Assembly: GCA_028826165.1 (NCBI GenBank) | Contig: JAPDFW010000053.1 | Coordinates: 206,001 to 270,000 of the forward strand | From: Anaeramoeba ignava | Lineage: Eukaryota; Metamonada; Anaeramoebidae | Direction: 5' to 3' | DNA length: 64,000 bases | Shown here: piece by piece, positions 45,439-56,120 of the stretch | Numbering within the stretch: the first letter of the stretch is position 1 | How the letters are laid out: the number at the start of each line of letters is the position of its first letter | Position numbers and translations under genes: made by a program | Notes under the pieces: model-generated | What the model was told of the DNA's origin: nothing | Database searches by the model: none | Seen by the model: the letters and a program-made list of their open reading frames with translations, nothing else

Positions 45439-47333
45439 TCATTTTTCATCATCTAAATCAGACCAATAATAATCACTTGATTGATTTGAATCATTTTCTG
45501 AATCACTTTTGTTTTTATTCATTTCTTTCGTTATTTTCCCAACTTTTTTTGCCATTTCTTTTATAGAATCTTCAACATCCCTTTTAGAATGTTTTTTCAT
45601 TTTAACTGTATTTTTTTTCTTCATTCTTTTACTTTCATTTAATGCTTTTTTTTTCGCTTTTTGAATATGGGAAATATAAGAATCCATTTCATTGCGATCC
45701 ACTTTTCTAAAAACAAAATCTGAAGAATCAACTTGTGGATCAAAATCAATTTCTTGGAATTTTGATTTTGGTGATTTCCGAATTTTCCACTTTTTTGTTT
45801 TTGGTTTAATATCATCAGATTCAAGAAATGAAAAAATATTTTCTTTCTTTTTAATGTTTTCATCATCTTCTAATGCATCATCTTGATATCCAGCTTCAGC
45901 ATTGCTTAAAATTTGTCGAATTTGTTTTCTTCTTTTAATTGTTCCTTTTCTTGCCATTTTTTCAACTTCAATTTCTTGATTTTTCTTTGTTTTTTTGGTT
46001 TTTTTGCTTGGATTAACAGATTCAAAAAATTTTCTTGAACACTCTTCAGCACTTTTTGTTGGAATAAATTCAGAAATTTTATCCCAATAATTTTTTTCAT
46101 TTGGTGGGACATTTGCAAAAGCTTTTTCTAATTGTTTTTTTTCTTCTTCTGTCCAAATATTTTCATTTTCATTTTCATTTTCATTTTGATTTTGAATTTT
46201 GAATTTTGATTTTCATTTTGATTTTCATTTTCATTTTGATTTTCATTTTCATTTTGATTTTGGTTAATTGATTCTTCAATTTGTTCTTTGTTTGGTAATT
46301 TAAATTTTACTTGATTTTCTTCCTGTTTTCTTTTTTTGTTTTCTTTTCTATTTTTTGGTTGATTTGCTTTATTCATTTCGAAATGTTCAATTTCCAGTTT
46401 GTTTTCCATAAAATATTTATTTGATTCAGATCCAGATTCAGATTCAGATTCATCATCACTTTCATCATCATTTTCATCATCATTTTCATCATCACTTTCT
46501 TCAAAAAATTTTTTATTCCTTAAAAAAATTGGTTCTGATGAAAGTGAACTTGTTGTGCTTAAATCTTTTTTTGGATTAATTTTTGAATCTTTTTTTAAAT
46601 CTTTTTTTAAATCTTTTTTTGAATTAATTTTTAAATCTTTTTTTGAATTGAATTTTTGAATCTTTTTTTAAATCTTTTTTTAAATCTTTTTTTAAATCTT
46701 TGTTTAAATCTTTGTTTAAATCTTTTTTTGAATTAATTTTTAAATCTTTTTTTAAATCTTTGTTTAAATCCTTGTTTAAAATTGTTGAATCTCTTTTCTA
46801 AAATTTCTAAATCTTTGTTTAAATCCTTGTTTAAAATTGTTGTATCTTTTTGGATATTTCTTGGAATAATATTATGAATAATTTCATTTGTGTTTTTTGG
46901 ATTTTTTTTCTTAAATCTCTGAAAAAATTCTTTTAATTCAATTTTCCAATTCTTTGGAAATCCACTTTGAAATTTTTCAATAAATTCTCGATCAAAACCT
47001 TGTTTTTCCGTTTCATTTTGATTTATTTTTCCAATTAAATGATATTTTGTTCCACTTTTTGTTATTACAATATTTTTTGATTGTCTTTTTTGAATCAATG
47101 AAGAATTCCAAGTTTGATTCATTTGAGTTTCAATTCCTTCAACAAAAACATTTGGTTCAAAAGCATTTCCAAACTAATTTTAATTGAAAATTCAAATGGA
47201 AATTTTTAAATTGTGTTTTTAATTCGATTCCAAATGGTTTTTTTAAATTTGATTTAAATTGTTTTTCAAATTAAATTTTTACAGGACGAAGAAATCTTAA
47301 ATACCAATTTTTTAAAGAATGTTTAGAATTCAT
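45439..47333 (-). CDS. KNL2/M18BP1-like centromere protein (SANTA and SANT domains; frame breaks)
   Basis: Exons 47283-47333 and 47173 down to 45439. The N-terminus is a SANTA domain: SLKNWYLRFLRP, VFVEGIETQ, WNSSLIQKRQSKNIVITKSG, YHLIGKIN, FIEKFQSGFPKNW. A low-complexity KDLNKDLKKD stretch and an acidic DDENDDESDDES patch follow, then a SANT/Myb domain (IWTEEEKKQLEKAF, YWDKISEFIPTKSAEEC) and a basic tail ending YYWSDLDDEK. SANTA before SANT is the layout of M18BP1/KNL2, which licenses CENP-A loading at centromeres. The frame breaks at about 46795 and 46203, and probably once more near 46660, all within simple repeats, and the protein clearly continues each time. The domain call is strong; the centromere role follows from the family. 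Confidence 0.82.
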
Positions 47334-47408
47334 TTTTTTTTTTTAATAAAAAAATGAAAAAATGAAAAAATGAAAATTTTTTTTTTCATTTTTTTCCTTT
47401 CATTTAAA
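47334..47408. promoter_or_regulatory. 75-bp bidirectional promoter (KNL2-like / EMC4)
   Basis: The two start codons are only 75 bp apart, head to head. The interval holds three AAAAAATGA motifs (TCATTTTTT on the minus strand, toward the KNL2-like gene) and TTTTTTCATTTTTTTCC on the plus strand at about 47382, toward EMC4. Confidence 0.6.
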
Positions 47409-48105
47409 ATGCAAAATTTAAAATTTCAACAAAAATTTCAAGATAAACAAAATAATTCAATCGAAAATCCAATTGGAATGGTGTCAATTTCCACATTAAA
47501 TAAAGAAGAAAAAAAAGTGAAAATTACAATTCCTTCTGAACAAAAAAAACAAGAAGAAATTGACTTAAAATTAAAAAAAGCAAAAGAAATTTCATTTTCT
47601 CCATTTCAATCAATTATTATGTCTCTTATCATGTTATTTTTTTCCGCCAAAAATTTAAACATCATTTCAATGTCAATAATTTCAATGTCACTTATGAACA
47701 CAATAAAAACAATTTTTTCAGTTAATAAAGGTTCTATTCTTCATATAAACATTTAACAATTCAACATTTGACAATTAAATATTTGACAATTAAACATTCG
47801 GCATTATATTTTTGACATTTTTTTTTTTGATTAGTTTTTGAACAACTTATTGATATTGGTCCAAAAATTATTATCTACAAAATAATTTTTATTGCTATTA
47901 ATTTTATACAATTAGGCGGTGTTATTTATAGAATAAATAGTCTTGGTTTGATTCCTTCTTTTCATGATTTAATTACTTCACGTGATTTACCTAAAAATGT
48001 ATTTAATAATTTTTTTAATTTTTTTATTTTTTTAATTTATTTTTTTAATTTATTTTTTTAATTTATTAGAGTGATATCCTTTATGGAGGTGGTTTTAATA
48101 ATTAA
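47409..48105 (+). CDS. EMC4: ER membrane protein complex subunit 4
   Basis: Three exons, 47409-47730, 47835-47998 and 48070-48105, 173 residues. Matches the EMC4 family from memory: NPIGMVS near the start, KKAKEISFSPFQSIIMSLIM leading into a membrane segment, a second and third hydrophobic stretch (IIIYKIIFIAINFIQLGGVI), the LGLIPSFHDL motif, and a C-terminal LYGGGF like the SGGG ending of animal EMC4. EMC inserts tail-anchored and polytopic proteins into the ER membrane. Splice phases (1, 0) are consistent. Confidence 0.88.
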
Positions 48106-48327
48106 ATAATTTACAATTTTTGCTTCAAATTAATCAATTAAAAAATTTTACAATTTTTCTTTTTCTTCTTCTTCTTTTAAATTTTTTAATAAATAAAACA
48201 AAAAAAAAATAAAAAATAAAAAATAATCGTTAAAAAATTTCCATTTTTTTTAAAATAAATTTTTTTTCATTTCATTTTTCTTTCTTAAATTAATTATTTC
48301 AAAATTATTTCAAATTATTTAAAAATT

Positions 48328-51300
48328 ATGGATTCTTTTTATCATTATTCAAAAAATAATGAATATCAAATTAAAATTGAAAATCAAAACCAAAATGAAA
48401 ATAAAATTGAAAGTTTTAGTCGATTTAAAAGAAAAAATCAAATCAAATATCAAAGAAAAAAACCAATTCAAAATTTAAATCAAATTGAAAATGAAAATGA
48501 AATCAATAGAATTTGGAAAAGAAAAAATGAAAATCAAAATCAAACCAAAAATCAAAATCAAATTGAAAATCAAAATCAAATTGAAAATGAAAATCAAAAT
48601 CAAAATCAAATTGAAATTGAAACTCCTAGTCGATTTAAAAGAAAAAGTGAAATCAAAAACCAAAATGAAAATCAAAATGAAATCAATAGAATTTGGAAAA
48701 GAAAAAATGAAAATCAAAATCAAACCAAAAATCAAAATCAAAATCAAAATCAAAATCAAAATCAGAATCAAAATCAAAATCAAAATGAAAATGAAAATCA
48801 AAATCAAAATCAAAATCAAAATCAAATTGAAATTGAAACTCCTAGTCGATTTAAAAGAAAAAGTGAAATCAAAAATCAAATTGAAATTCAAGAAAAAAGA
48901 ATTTGGAAAAGAAAAAGTGAAAATCAAAATGGAAATGAAAATGAAATTAAAATTGAAACTCCTAGTCGATTTAAAAGAAAAAATCAAATTGAAATTCAAA
49001 ATGAAATTCAAAATCAAATTGAAAACCAGAATGAAATCCTAAATTTAACTCAAATTGAAAATCAAATTGAAAATGAAAACAAAATTGAAACTCCTAGTCG
49101 ATTTAAAAGAAAAAGTGAAATCAAAAATCAAAATGAAATTCAAGAAAAAAGAATTTGGAAAAAAAAAAGTGAAAATCAAAATGGAAATGAAAATGAAATT
49201 AAAATTGAAACTCCTAGTCGATTTAAAAGAAAAAATGAAAATCAAAATCAAATCCAAAATCAAATTGAAAATGAAATCCTAAATTTAACCCAAATTGAAA
49301 ATGAAATTCAAAATGAAAACAAAATTGAAACTCCTAGTCGATTTAAAAGAAAAAGTGAAAATCAAAATCAAATTCAAAATCAAATTGAAAATGAAATCCT
49401 AAATTTAACCCAAATTGAAAATCAAATTGAAAATGAAAACAAAATTGAAACTCCTAGTCGATTTAAAAGAAAAAATGAAATCAAAAATTTAACTCAAATC
49501 AATAGAATTTGGAAAAGAAGAAGTGAAAATCAAAATCAAACCGAAAATCAAAATCAAAATCAAAATCAAAATGAAAAAAAAATCAAGAATATTTTGGATT
49601 TAATTCAACAAAATAACATTGAATCTTTAAAAAAAATTGAATCAATTTGGGGAAATAACTCAAATCAAAAAGAAAACTTGGATATATTGAAATTTGCTAT
49701 ACAAAAAGGAGTTTCAACACAAATCATTGAAATTTTAATCGAAAAAGGAATAAACCTCAAATCAAAAGATCATTTACAAAGAAATTCATTACATTTCGCC
49801 ATAATTAATAACTCAGGAATTAAAACTATTGATTTATTAATTCGAAAAGGAATACCGATTAACTCAAAAGATAAAAAACAAAAAACAATTTTACATTATT
49901 CAGTAATTCATTTGAAAAAAGGAAATAAACTTAATATTATTAAATATTTGATTCGAAAGGGGCTTGATATTAATGCAAAAACAATCAATAATAAAACAGT
50001 TTTACATTATGCTTGCAAACATAATTCATGTGATATTATTAAATATTTGATTCATATGAGAGCTGATATTAATGCAAAAACAACCAGGAATGAAACAGTT
50101 TTACATTATGCTTGCCAAAAAAATTCACTTGATATTATTAAATATTTGATTCGAAAGGGGCTTGATATTAATGCAAAAACAATCAATAATAAAACAGTTT
50201 TACATTATGCTTGCCAAAAAAATTCACTTGATGTTATCGAATATTTGATTCAAAAAAAGGTTAATATTTATGCTCAAACAAACTATAATGAAACAATTTT
50301 GCATTATGCTTGCAAAAATAATTCAATTCAAATCATCAGCTATTTGATTAAAAAAAGAATTGGTATTTCTGCTCAAACAATCTATAATGAAACAGTTTTA
50401 CATTATGCTTGCCAAAAAAATTCACTTGATATTATTAAATATTTGATTAAAAAAGGAATTGATATTAATGCAAAAACAATCAATAACAAAACAGTTTTAC
50501 ATTATGCTTGCCAAAAAAATTCACTTGATGTTATTAAATATTTGGTTAAAAAAGGAATTGATATTAATGCAAAAACAAATCAAAACACTTCAACTTTGCA
50601 TTATGCTTGCGAAAATAATTCACTTGAAATTATTGAATTTCTTCTTTCAAAAGGACTTGATATAAATTCAAAAGCAAAATGCGACCAAACACCTTTACAT
50701 ATTGCATGCGTAAACAATTCTTTTGAAGTCATCAGATTTCTCATTTCCAAAGGAGCGGATATCAATTCAAAAACAAAATCTAATCAAATACCTTTGCATA
50801 TCGCATGTAGATCTAATTCTATTGAAATGGTAAAAATACTTATTGATAAAGGATCAGATATTAACCCCAAAAACATAAACCAAGAAACACCTTTACATAT
50901 TGCAACTAAAAATAATTTTATTGAAATTACGCAACTTCTAATTGAGAAAGGAGCAGATGTTAATGCAAAAAATAAAAATAAGCATTCACCTTTATATTTT
51001 GCTTGCAATCACAATTTTGCTCAAATTGCCAAAATTCTCATTGACAATAGGGCAGAGATAAACCTAAAAAAAACTCATCTTGAAAAGCTTTTGCGTTTCT
51101 CTTGCAGATATAATTTTATTGAAATTTCCAAAATGGTTATTGCGAAAGGAGCCGATGTTAATGCAAAAGGAAAGGATCATCAAGCACCTTTACATATTGC
51201 TTGTGAAAACAATTTTATTGAAATTGTGAAAATTCTAGTTCAAAACAAAGCACGTCTTAATTCAAGAACAAATAATAATCAAGCATCTTTACATATTGCA

Positions 51301-53628
51301 TGTGAAAATGATGATATTGAAATTGTAAAGTTTCTAATTGAAAATGGAGCTGATGTTAATGTAAAAACGAAGAGTAAGGAAACACCTTTACATTTTGCAT
51401 GTTGGAACAATTCTATTGAAGTTGTGGAAATTCTCATTTCGAAAAGGGCTGATGTTAATATAAAAAACGAAAATGAAGAAACACCTTTACATATTGCTTG
51501 TATAAATAATTTTATTGATAACGTTAAAATTCTTGTTGAGAATGGTGCTGATCTTAATCCAAAAGATCAAAAACAAAAAACACCTTTATCCATTTCTTGT
51601 CAAAATAAATCAGTTGAGATTGTTAAATATTTGATTCAAAAAGGAGCTGATGTTAATGCAAAAACAAACAGTAATCAAACAGCTTTACATATTGCTTGTG
51701 GAAATGATTTTATTGAAATTGTGAAAATTTTAGTTGAAAATGGAGCTGATCTTAATTCAAGAACAAATAATAATCAAGCATCTTTACATATTGCATGTGA
51801 AAATGATGATATTGAAATTGTAAAGTTTCTAATTGAAAATGGAGCTAATGTTAATGTAAAAACGAAGAGTAAGGAAACACCTTTACATTTTGCATGTTGG
51901 AACAATTCTATTGAAGTTGTGGAAATTCTCATTTCGAAAAGAGCTGATGTTAATATAAAAAACGAAAATGAAGAAACACCTTTATATATCGCTTGTATAA
52001 ATAATTTTATTGATAACGTTAAAATTCTTGTTGAGAATGGTGCTGATCTTAATCCAAAAGATCAAAAAGGAGAAACACCTTTATGCATTGCTTGTCAAAA
52101 TAAATCAGTTGAGATTGTTAAATATTTGATTCAAAAAGGAGCTGATGTTAATGCAAAAACAAACAGTAATCAAACAGCTTTACATATTGCTTGTGGAAAT
52201 GATTTTATTGAAATTGTGAAAATTTTAGTTGAAAATGGTGCTGATGTTAATGCAAAAACAAAAAAGAATAAAACACCTTTACATATTGCTTGCAAAAATA
52301 ATTTACTTGAGGTGATTAAATCTTTGATTCAAAATGGAGCTGATGTTAATGCAAAGACAAAAAAGGATAAAACTCCTTTTGAAATTGCATTTAGATATAA
52401 TAATCCAAAAGCAATCGAAATACTTTCAATGAATGATGCTTTACTTTTTTATTTGAAAAAAAAAAATAAACGCACAAAAATTCCAAAAAAGTTACCCCAA
52501 TTAATCCCTCAAATTTATTCATTTAATGATGATTTAAACAAACTATTAAATTCAAACGAAAAACAAAATTTTTCAGATTTCCAAATTCTATGCAAAGATT
52601 CTTTCAATTTTCAAGTTCACAAAATTATTTTAATGACAAGATTTAATAATAACAATTTAGTCCTTCAAAAATTCATTAATATTTGTAGAAGAAAATCCAA
52701 AGAAGAAGTTCAACTTGCATTAAATTTTCTTTATACTGGATTTTCTGATTTTGATCAATTTAAAAAAGAATTTAATCAAAATTCTTTAACTGACCAATCT
52801 TCAGATTACGAAGATTTTAGTTACTTTTTTTTTGATTTAAATGATCAAGAAGATTCAGATGATTTGGATGATTTGGATGATTCAGATGATTCAGACGATT
52901 CAGAAGATAAAAATATTCAAAGAAAAATGCTATCTAAAATAATATTAGAATTATTAGAAGTATATTCTGATCAAGATTATTCAAATGATAATTCAGATGA
53001 TAATTCAGATGATAATTCATATGATTATTTAAATGATGATTCAAATGATTCAAATGATTCAGATGATGATTCAGATTATTATTTAGATTATTCAGAAGCT
53101 AATTCAGAAGATGAAGATAAAAATAAAAATCAAATTCCAAATCAAAATCAAATTCCAATTGAAAAGATGACATTTTTTGAAAAAGAAAAAACAATGGAAG
53201 AATTTTTTAAAGAAATTGATTTTGATTTAACTTGGATTGAAAGTAAAAAAGGAAGAAAAGGAATAACAAAAGATTTTCATCAATTATTTCAACAAAATGA
53301 TTCAACAAAAGATTTTACAATAATTTATTCAGAAAATGAAAAAGAAATAGAAATTAAAGTTCATAAATTATTATTGATAATAAGAAGTGAATTATTTAAA
53401 GCAATGTTTCAATTAAATACTCAAGATTTCTCTAATAAAGTTCATGATTATTCAGGAAAATCAATCCAAACATTAAATCAATTAATTTATTTTTTTTATC
53501 ATGATGAATTCGATCAAACAAAAAGAATTACAAAAGAAATTATTGAAGAATTTGAAGATGTTAAAGATTATTATCAATTAAATCAAAATTCATTTATAGA
53601 TTTAATTTTAAAAGAAGAAAAAAATTAA
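48328..53628 (+). CDS. Giant ankyrin-repeat BTB protein with TPSRFKRK N-terminal array
   Basis: Single uninterrupted 1766-residue frame. Residues 1 to about 430 are Asn/Gln/Glu low complexity punctuated by about ten copies of ETPSRFKRK and several NRIWKRK boxes, a basic motif on a neutral-acidic background. About 28 ankyrin repeats of 33 residues follow (49680-52430). Then come a BTB-like half (FNFQVHKIILMTRF, QLALNFLYTGF), an acidic SDDSDDSEDK / NDDSNDSND insert, WIESKKGRKGITKDF, and a second BTB-like half (KVHKLLLIIRSELFKAMF, VKDYYQLNQNSF). The C-terminal module is shared with the genes at 3475 and 20901. Nuclear or RNA-linked localisation of the basic boxes is a guess. No introns. Confidence 0.92.
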   Translation: MDSFYHYSKNNEYQIKIENQNQNENKIESFSRFKRKNQIKYQRKKPIQNLNQIENENEINRIWKRKNENQNQTKNQNQIENQNQIENENQNQNQIEIETPSRFKRKSEIKNQNENQNEINRIWKRKNENQNQTKNQNQNQNQNQNQNQNQNQNENENQNQNQNQNQIEIETPSRFKRKSEIKNQIEIQEKRIWKRKSENQNGNENEIKIETPSRFKRKNQIEIQNEIQNQIENQNEILNLTQIENQIENENKIETPSRFKRKSEIKNQNEIQEKRIWKKKSENQNGNENEIKIETPSRFKRKNENQNQIQNQIENEILNLTQIENEIQNENKIETPSRFKRKSENQNQIQNQIENEILNLTQIENQIENENKIETPSRFKRKNEIKNLTQINRIWKRRSENQNQTENQNQNQNQNEKKIKNILDLIQQNNIESLKKIESIWGNNSNQKENLDILKFAIQKGVSTQIIEILIEKGINLKSKDHLQRNSLHFAIINNSGIKTIDLLIRKGIPINSKDKKQKTILHYSVIHLKKGNKLNIIKYLIRKGLDINAKTINNKTVLHYACKHNSCDIIKYLIHMRADINAKTTRNETVLHYACQKNSLDIIKYLIRKGLDINAKTINNKTVLHYACQKNSLDVIEYLIQKKVNIYAQTNYNETILHYACKNNSIQIISYLIKKRIGISAQTIYNETVLHYACQKNSLDIIKYLIKKGIDINAKTINNKTVLHYACQKNSLDVIKYLVKKGIDINAKTNQNTSTLHYACENNSLEIIEFLLSKGLDINSKAKCDQTPLHIACVNNSFEVIRFLISKGADINSKTKSNQIPLHIACRSNSIEMVKILIDKGSDINPKNINQETPLHIATKNNFIEITQLLIEKGADVNAKNKNKHSPLYFACNHNFAQIAKILIDNRAEINLKKTHLEKLLRFSCRYNFIEISKMVIAKGADVNAKGKDHQAPLHIACENNFIEIVKILVQNKARLNSRTNNNQASLHIACENDDIEIVKFLIENGADVNVKTKSKETPLHFACWNNSIEVVEILISKRADVNIKNENEETPLHIACINNFIDNVKILVENGADLNPKDQKQKTPLSISCQNKSVEIVKYLIQKGADVNAKTNSNQTALHIACGNDFIEIVKILVENGADLNSRTNNNQASLHIACENDDIEIVKFLIENGANVNVKTKSKETPLHFACWNNSIEVVEILISKRADVNIKNENEETPLYIACINNFIDNVKILVENGADLNPKDQKGETPLCIACQNKSVEIVKYLIQKGADVNAKTNSNQTALHIACGNDFIEIVKILVENGADVNAKTKKNKTPLHIACKNNLLEVIKSLIQNGADVNAKTKKDKTPFEIAFRYNNPKAIEILSMNDALLFYLKKKNKRTKIPKKLPQLIPQIYSFNDDLNKLLNSNEKQNFSDFQILCKDSFNFQVHKIILMTRFNNNNLVLQKFINICRRKSKEEVQLALNFLYTGFSDFDQFKKEFNQNSLTDQSSDYEDFSYFFFDLNDQEDSDDLDDLDDSDDSDDSEDKNIQRKMLSKIILELLEVYSDQDYSNDNSDDNSDDNSYDYLNDDSNDSNDSDDDSDYYLDYSEANSEDEDKNKNQIPNQNQIPIEKMTFFEKEKTMEEFFKEIDFDLTWIESKKGRKGITKDFHQLFQQNDSTKDFTIIYSENEKEIEIKVHKLLLIIRSELFKAMFQLNTQDFSNKVHDYSGKSIQTLNQLIYFFYHDEFDQTKRITKEIIEEFEDVKDYYQLNQNSFIDLILKEEKN
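51261..52250 (+). repeat. 495-bp duplication of five ankyrin repeats
   Basis: The stretch beginning TTCAAGAACAAATAATAATC at 51261 recurs at 51756. The spacing of 495 bp equals five 33-residue repeats; the two copies differ at only a few codons (for example SISCQNK against CIACQNK). Confidence 0.9.
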
Positions 53629-53693
53629 TTTCAAAAAAAAAATAATTTCGGAAAATTTTTTTTTTCATTTTTTTTCTTTTAATTTCATTTAAA

Positions 53694-55942
53694 ATGAATA
53701 CACCAAATAAAAATAAAAATATAAATCAAAATCAAAATATAAATCAAAATCAAAACCAAAACCAAAATCAAAATATAAATCAAAATAACCAAAATCAAAA
53801 TATAAATCAAAACCAAAATCAAAATCAAAATATAAATCAAAATATAAATCAAAATCAAAATCAAAATCAAATTATAAATCAAAATATAAATCAAAATAAC
53901 CAAAATCAAAACCAAAATCAAAACCAAAATCAAAATCAAAATCAAAATCAAAATCAAAATATAAATCAAAATCAAAATCAAAATCAAAATCAAAATGAAA
54001 ATGAATTTGATAATCAAAATGAAGGTTTATTTCATTTTAATTTTAATTCAAAACATTTTAAAAAAAAATTTTTTTTATTTTTATTGTTAAAAATAGATAA
54101 TTCACCTTATTTAAGAGAATTTATTGAAAATTCATTAAATATTTGTCAAAATGAAAAAGAAAAACAATATATGCAAGAAAATTTGAAGAATATTATCCAA
54201 AAAGCAAAGAAAGAGAATAAATTACAAGAAATTGATTGGAAAAATTATCCAATTCCAAAGTAAATTTAAATTTAAAAAAATAAATTTTAATTTAAAAAAA
54301 TATTTTTAATTTTTATTTAGAATTAAAATTAAAGATAAGAAACACAAAGAAAAAGATAAAAAAAAAGAAAAGAAAAAAGAAAAGAAAGAAGAAAAGAAAG
54401 AAAAGAAGAAAGAAAAGAAGGAAAGAAAAGAAAAAAAAAGAGAGATTAAAAAACAAAAAAAAATTTATAAAAAAAAGAAAAAAAAACAAAAAGAAAAAAA
54501 GAAAAGAAAAAAGAAGGAATTTAGTTCAGATTCAAATTCTAAAAAAATTAAAAATGGAAAAGGAAATTCTAAATCAAATTCAAAATCAAAATCAAATTCA
54601 AAATCAAAATCAAATTCAAGTTCAAAATCCAAATCCAAATCAAAATCAAAATCAAAATCAAAATCAAAACCAAATTCAATATCAAATTCAAATTCAAAAT
54701 CAAAATCAAATCAAAATCAAAATCAAAATCAAAATCCAATTTTTTCTCCACAACGTTTATTAAGACGTTTGGAAAGATTTACAATTGATAATACAAATCA
54801 AAATCATCAAATTCAAAAATCAAATAATTTCAATTTATCAAATAATTCAAATAATTCAAATAATTCAAATTCTCAACAAATAATTGGAACTTCAATGTTA
54901 TTAGAAAAAGAATATTCAAGATTAACCTCAGTATTTTTTTTATCATTTTCATTTAAAAATTTAATTTAAAAAATCAATTTAAAAATTCAATTTAAAAAAA
55001 TCAATTCAAAAAATTCAATTATATTTATTAAGGAACCAATTCCTGAATTAACAAGACCAGAAGAAGTTTTAAAAAAATCATTTCAAGCAGTTAAAGAAAA
55101 ATGGAAAAAAACAAGGAATTTTGAATATTGTTCTGAACAACTTAAAAGTATTCGACAAGATATGGTAGTTCAAAATATAAAAAACAAATTTTCTGTTGAA
55201 GTTTATGAAACACATGCAAGATTAGTTTTAGAAAATGTTGGATATTTAATTTTTAAATCAAAATATTTAAATCAAATATTTAAATCAATATATTTAAATC
55301 AAATTTTTGGAAAATTTAGAAAGATCTTAATGAATTTAATCAGTGCCAATCTCAATTATTTTTATTATATGAAACAATTTCAAGTGATAATTTTAGTGAA
55401 TTTTGTGCATACAGAATTCTTTATTATACACATATTGGAGATTATTATGGTAAATAATATTTAAATTTTAAAGAAGAAATAAAATTAATCATTTCTTCTT
55501 TTTTTTTTTATTTTTCAAAATAGAAATTTCCACTTTTTTAACATTACTTCCTCAAGATACTATTAAAGATCCAGCAGTTCAACATGCTTTTAAAGTTTTT
55601 ACTGCTGTTATTTCAAAAAATTATTACAAATTATTTCAATTAAAAGATTTTCAACAAAATTCAGGAAAATTTTTATTAGATTTAATTATTGATGAAGAAA
55701 GAAAAAAAACACTTAAAATTTTAATTAAAACGTATTTAAATTTAAATTTAAATTTAAATTTTAATTTTAATTTTAATTTTAATTTTAATTTTAATTTTAA
55801 AAAAAAATCTAGTTCTCGAGATGATTTATCTTTAAATTTTCTACAACAAACTTTGAATTTAGAAAAATCTGAAGATTGTGTTACTTTTCTTTTTAAAAAT
55901 GGTGTTAATTTAGATGAAGTTAATAATCGAAAACATATTTGA
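53694..55942 (+). CDS. LENG8/THP3-type SAC3-GANP domain protein
   Basis: Proposed exons: 53694-54259, 54321-54930, 55033-55236, 55320-55449, 55524-55731 and 55813-55942, about 615 residues. N-terminus: NQ-rich; then a Lys-rich and Ser/Lys-rich linker. The SAC3/GANP domain starts at [19 protein letters not shown] and continues with [52 protein letters not shown] and [15 protein letters not shown]. This is the LENG8/Thp3 branch, which works with a PCI partner in mRNA processing and retention. The last intron (55732-55812) is 81 bp, stop-free and a multiple of three, so unspliced RNA would add 27 Leu/Asn/Phe residues. The first exon begins 65 bp after the previous stop. Confidence 0.85.
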
Positions 55943-56120
55943 AAACAAAACAATTATAAAGAAAAAAAAGAAAGAGAATTTGTTTATAAAATTTTAAACA
56001 AATAAATTTAAAAAAAGATTTTTTATTTATTATTTTAAAAATACAAAAAAAAAAATTAATCAAAAAAATGCCAAAATCATTTTTTTTTTCATTTTTGGTT
56101 TTAAATTAAATTAAAAAAAA

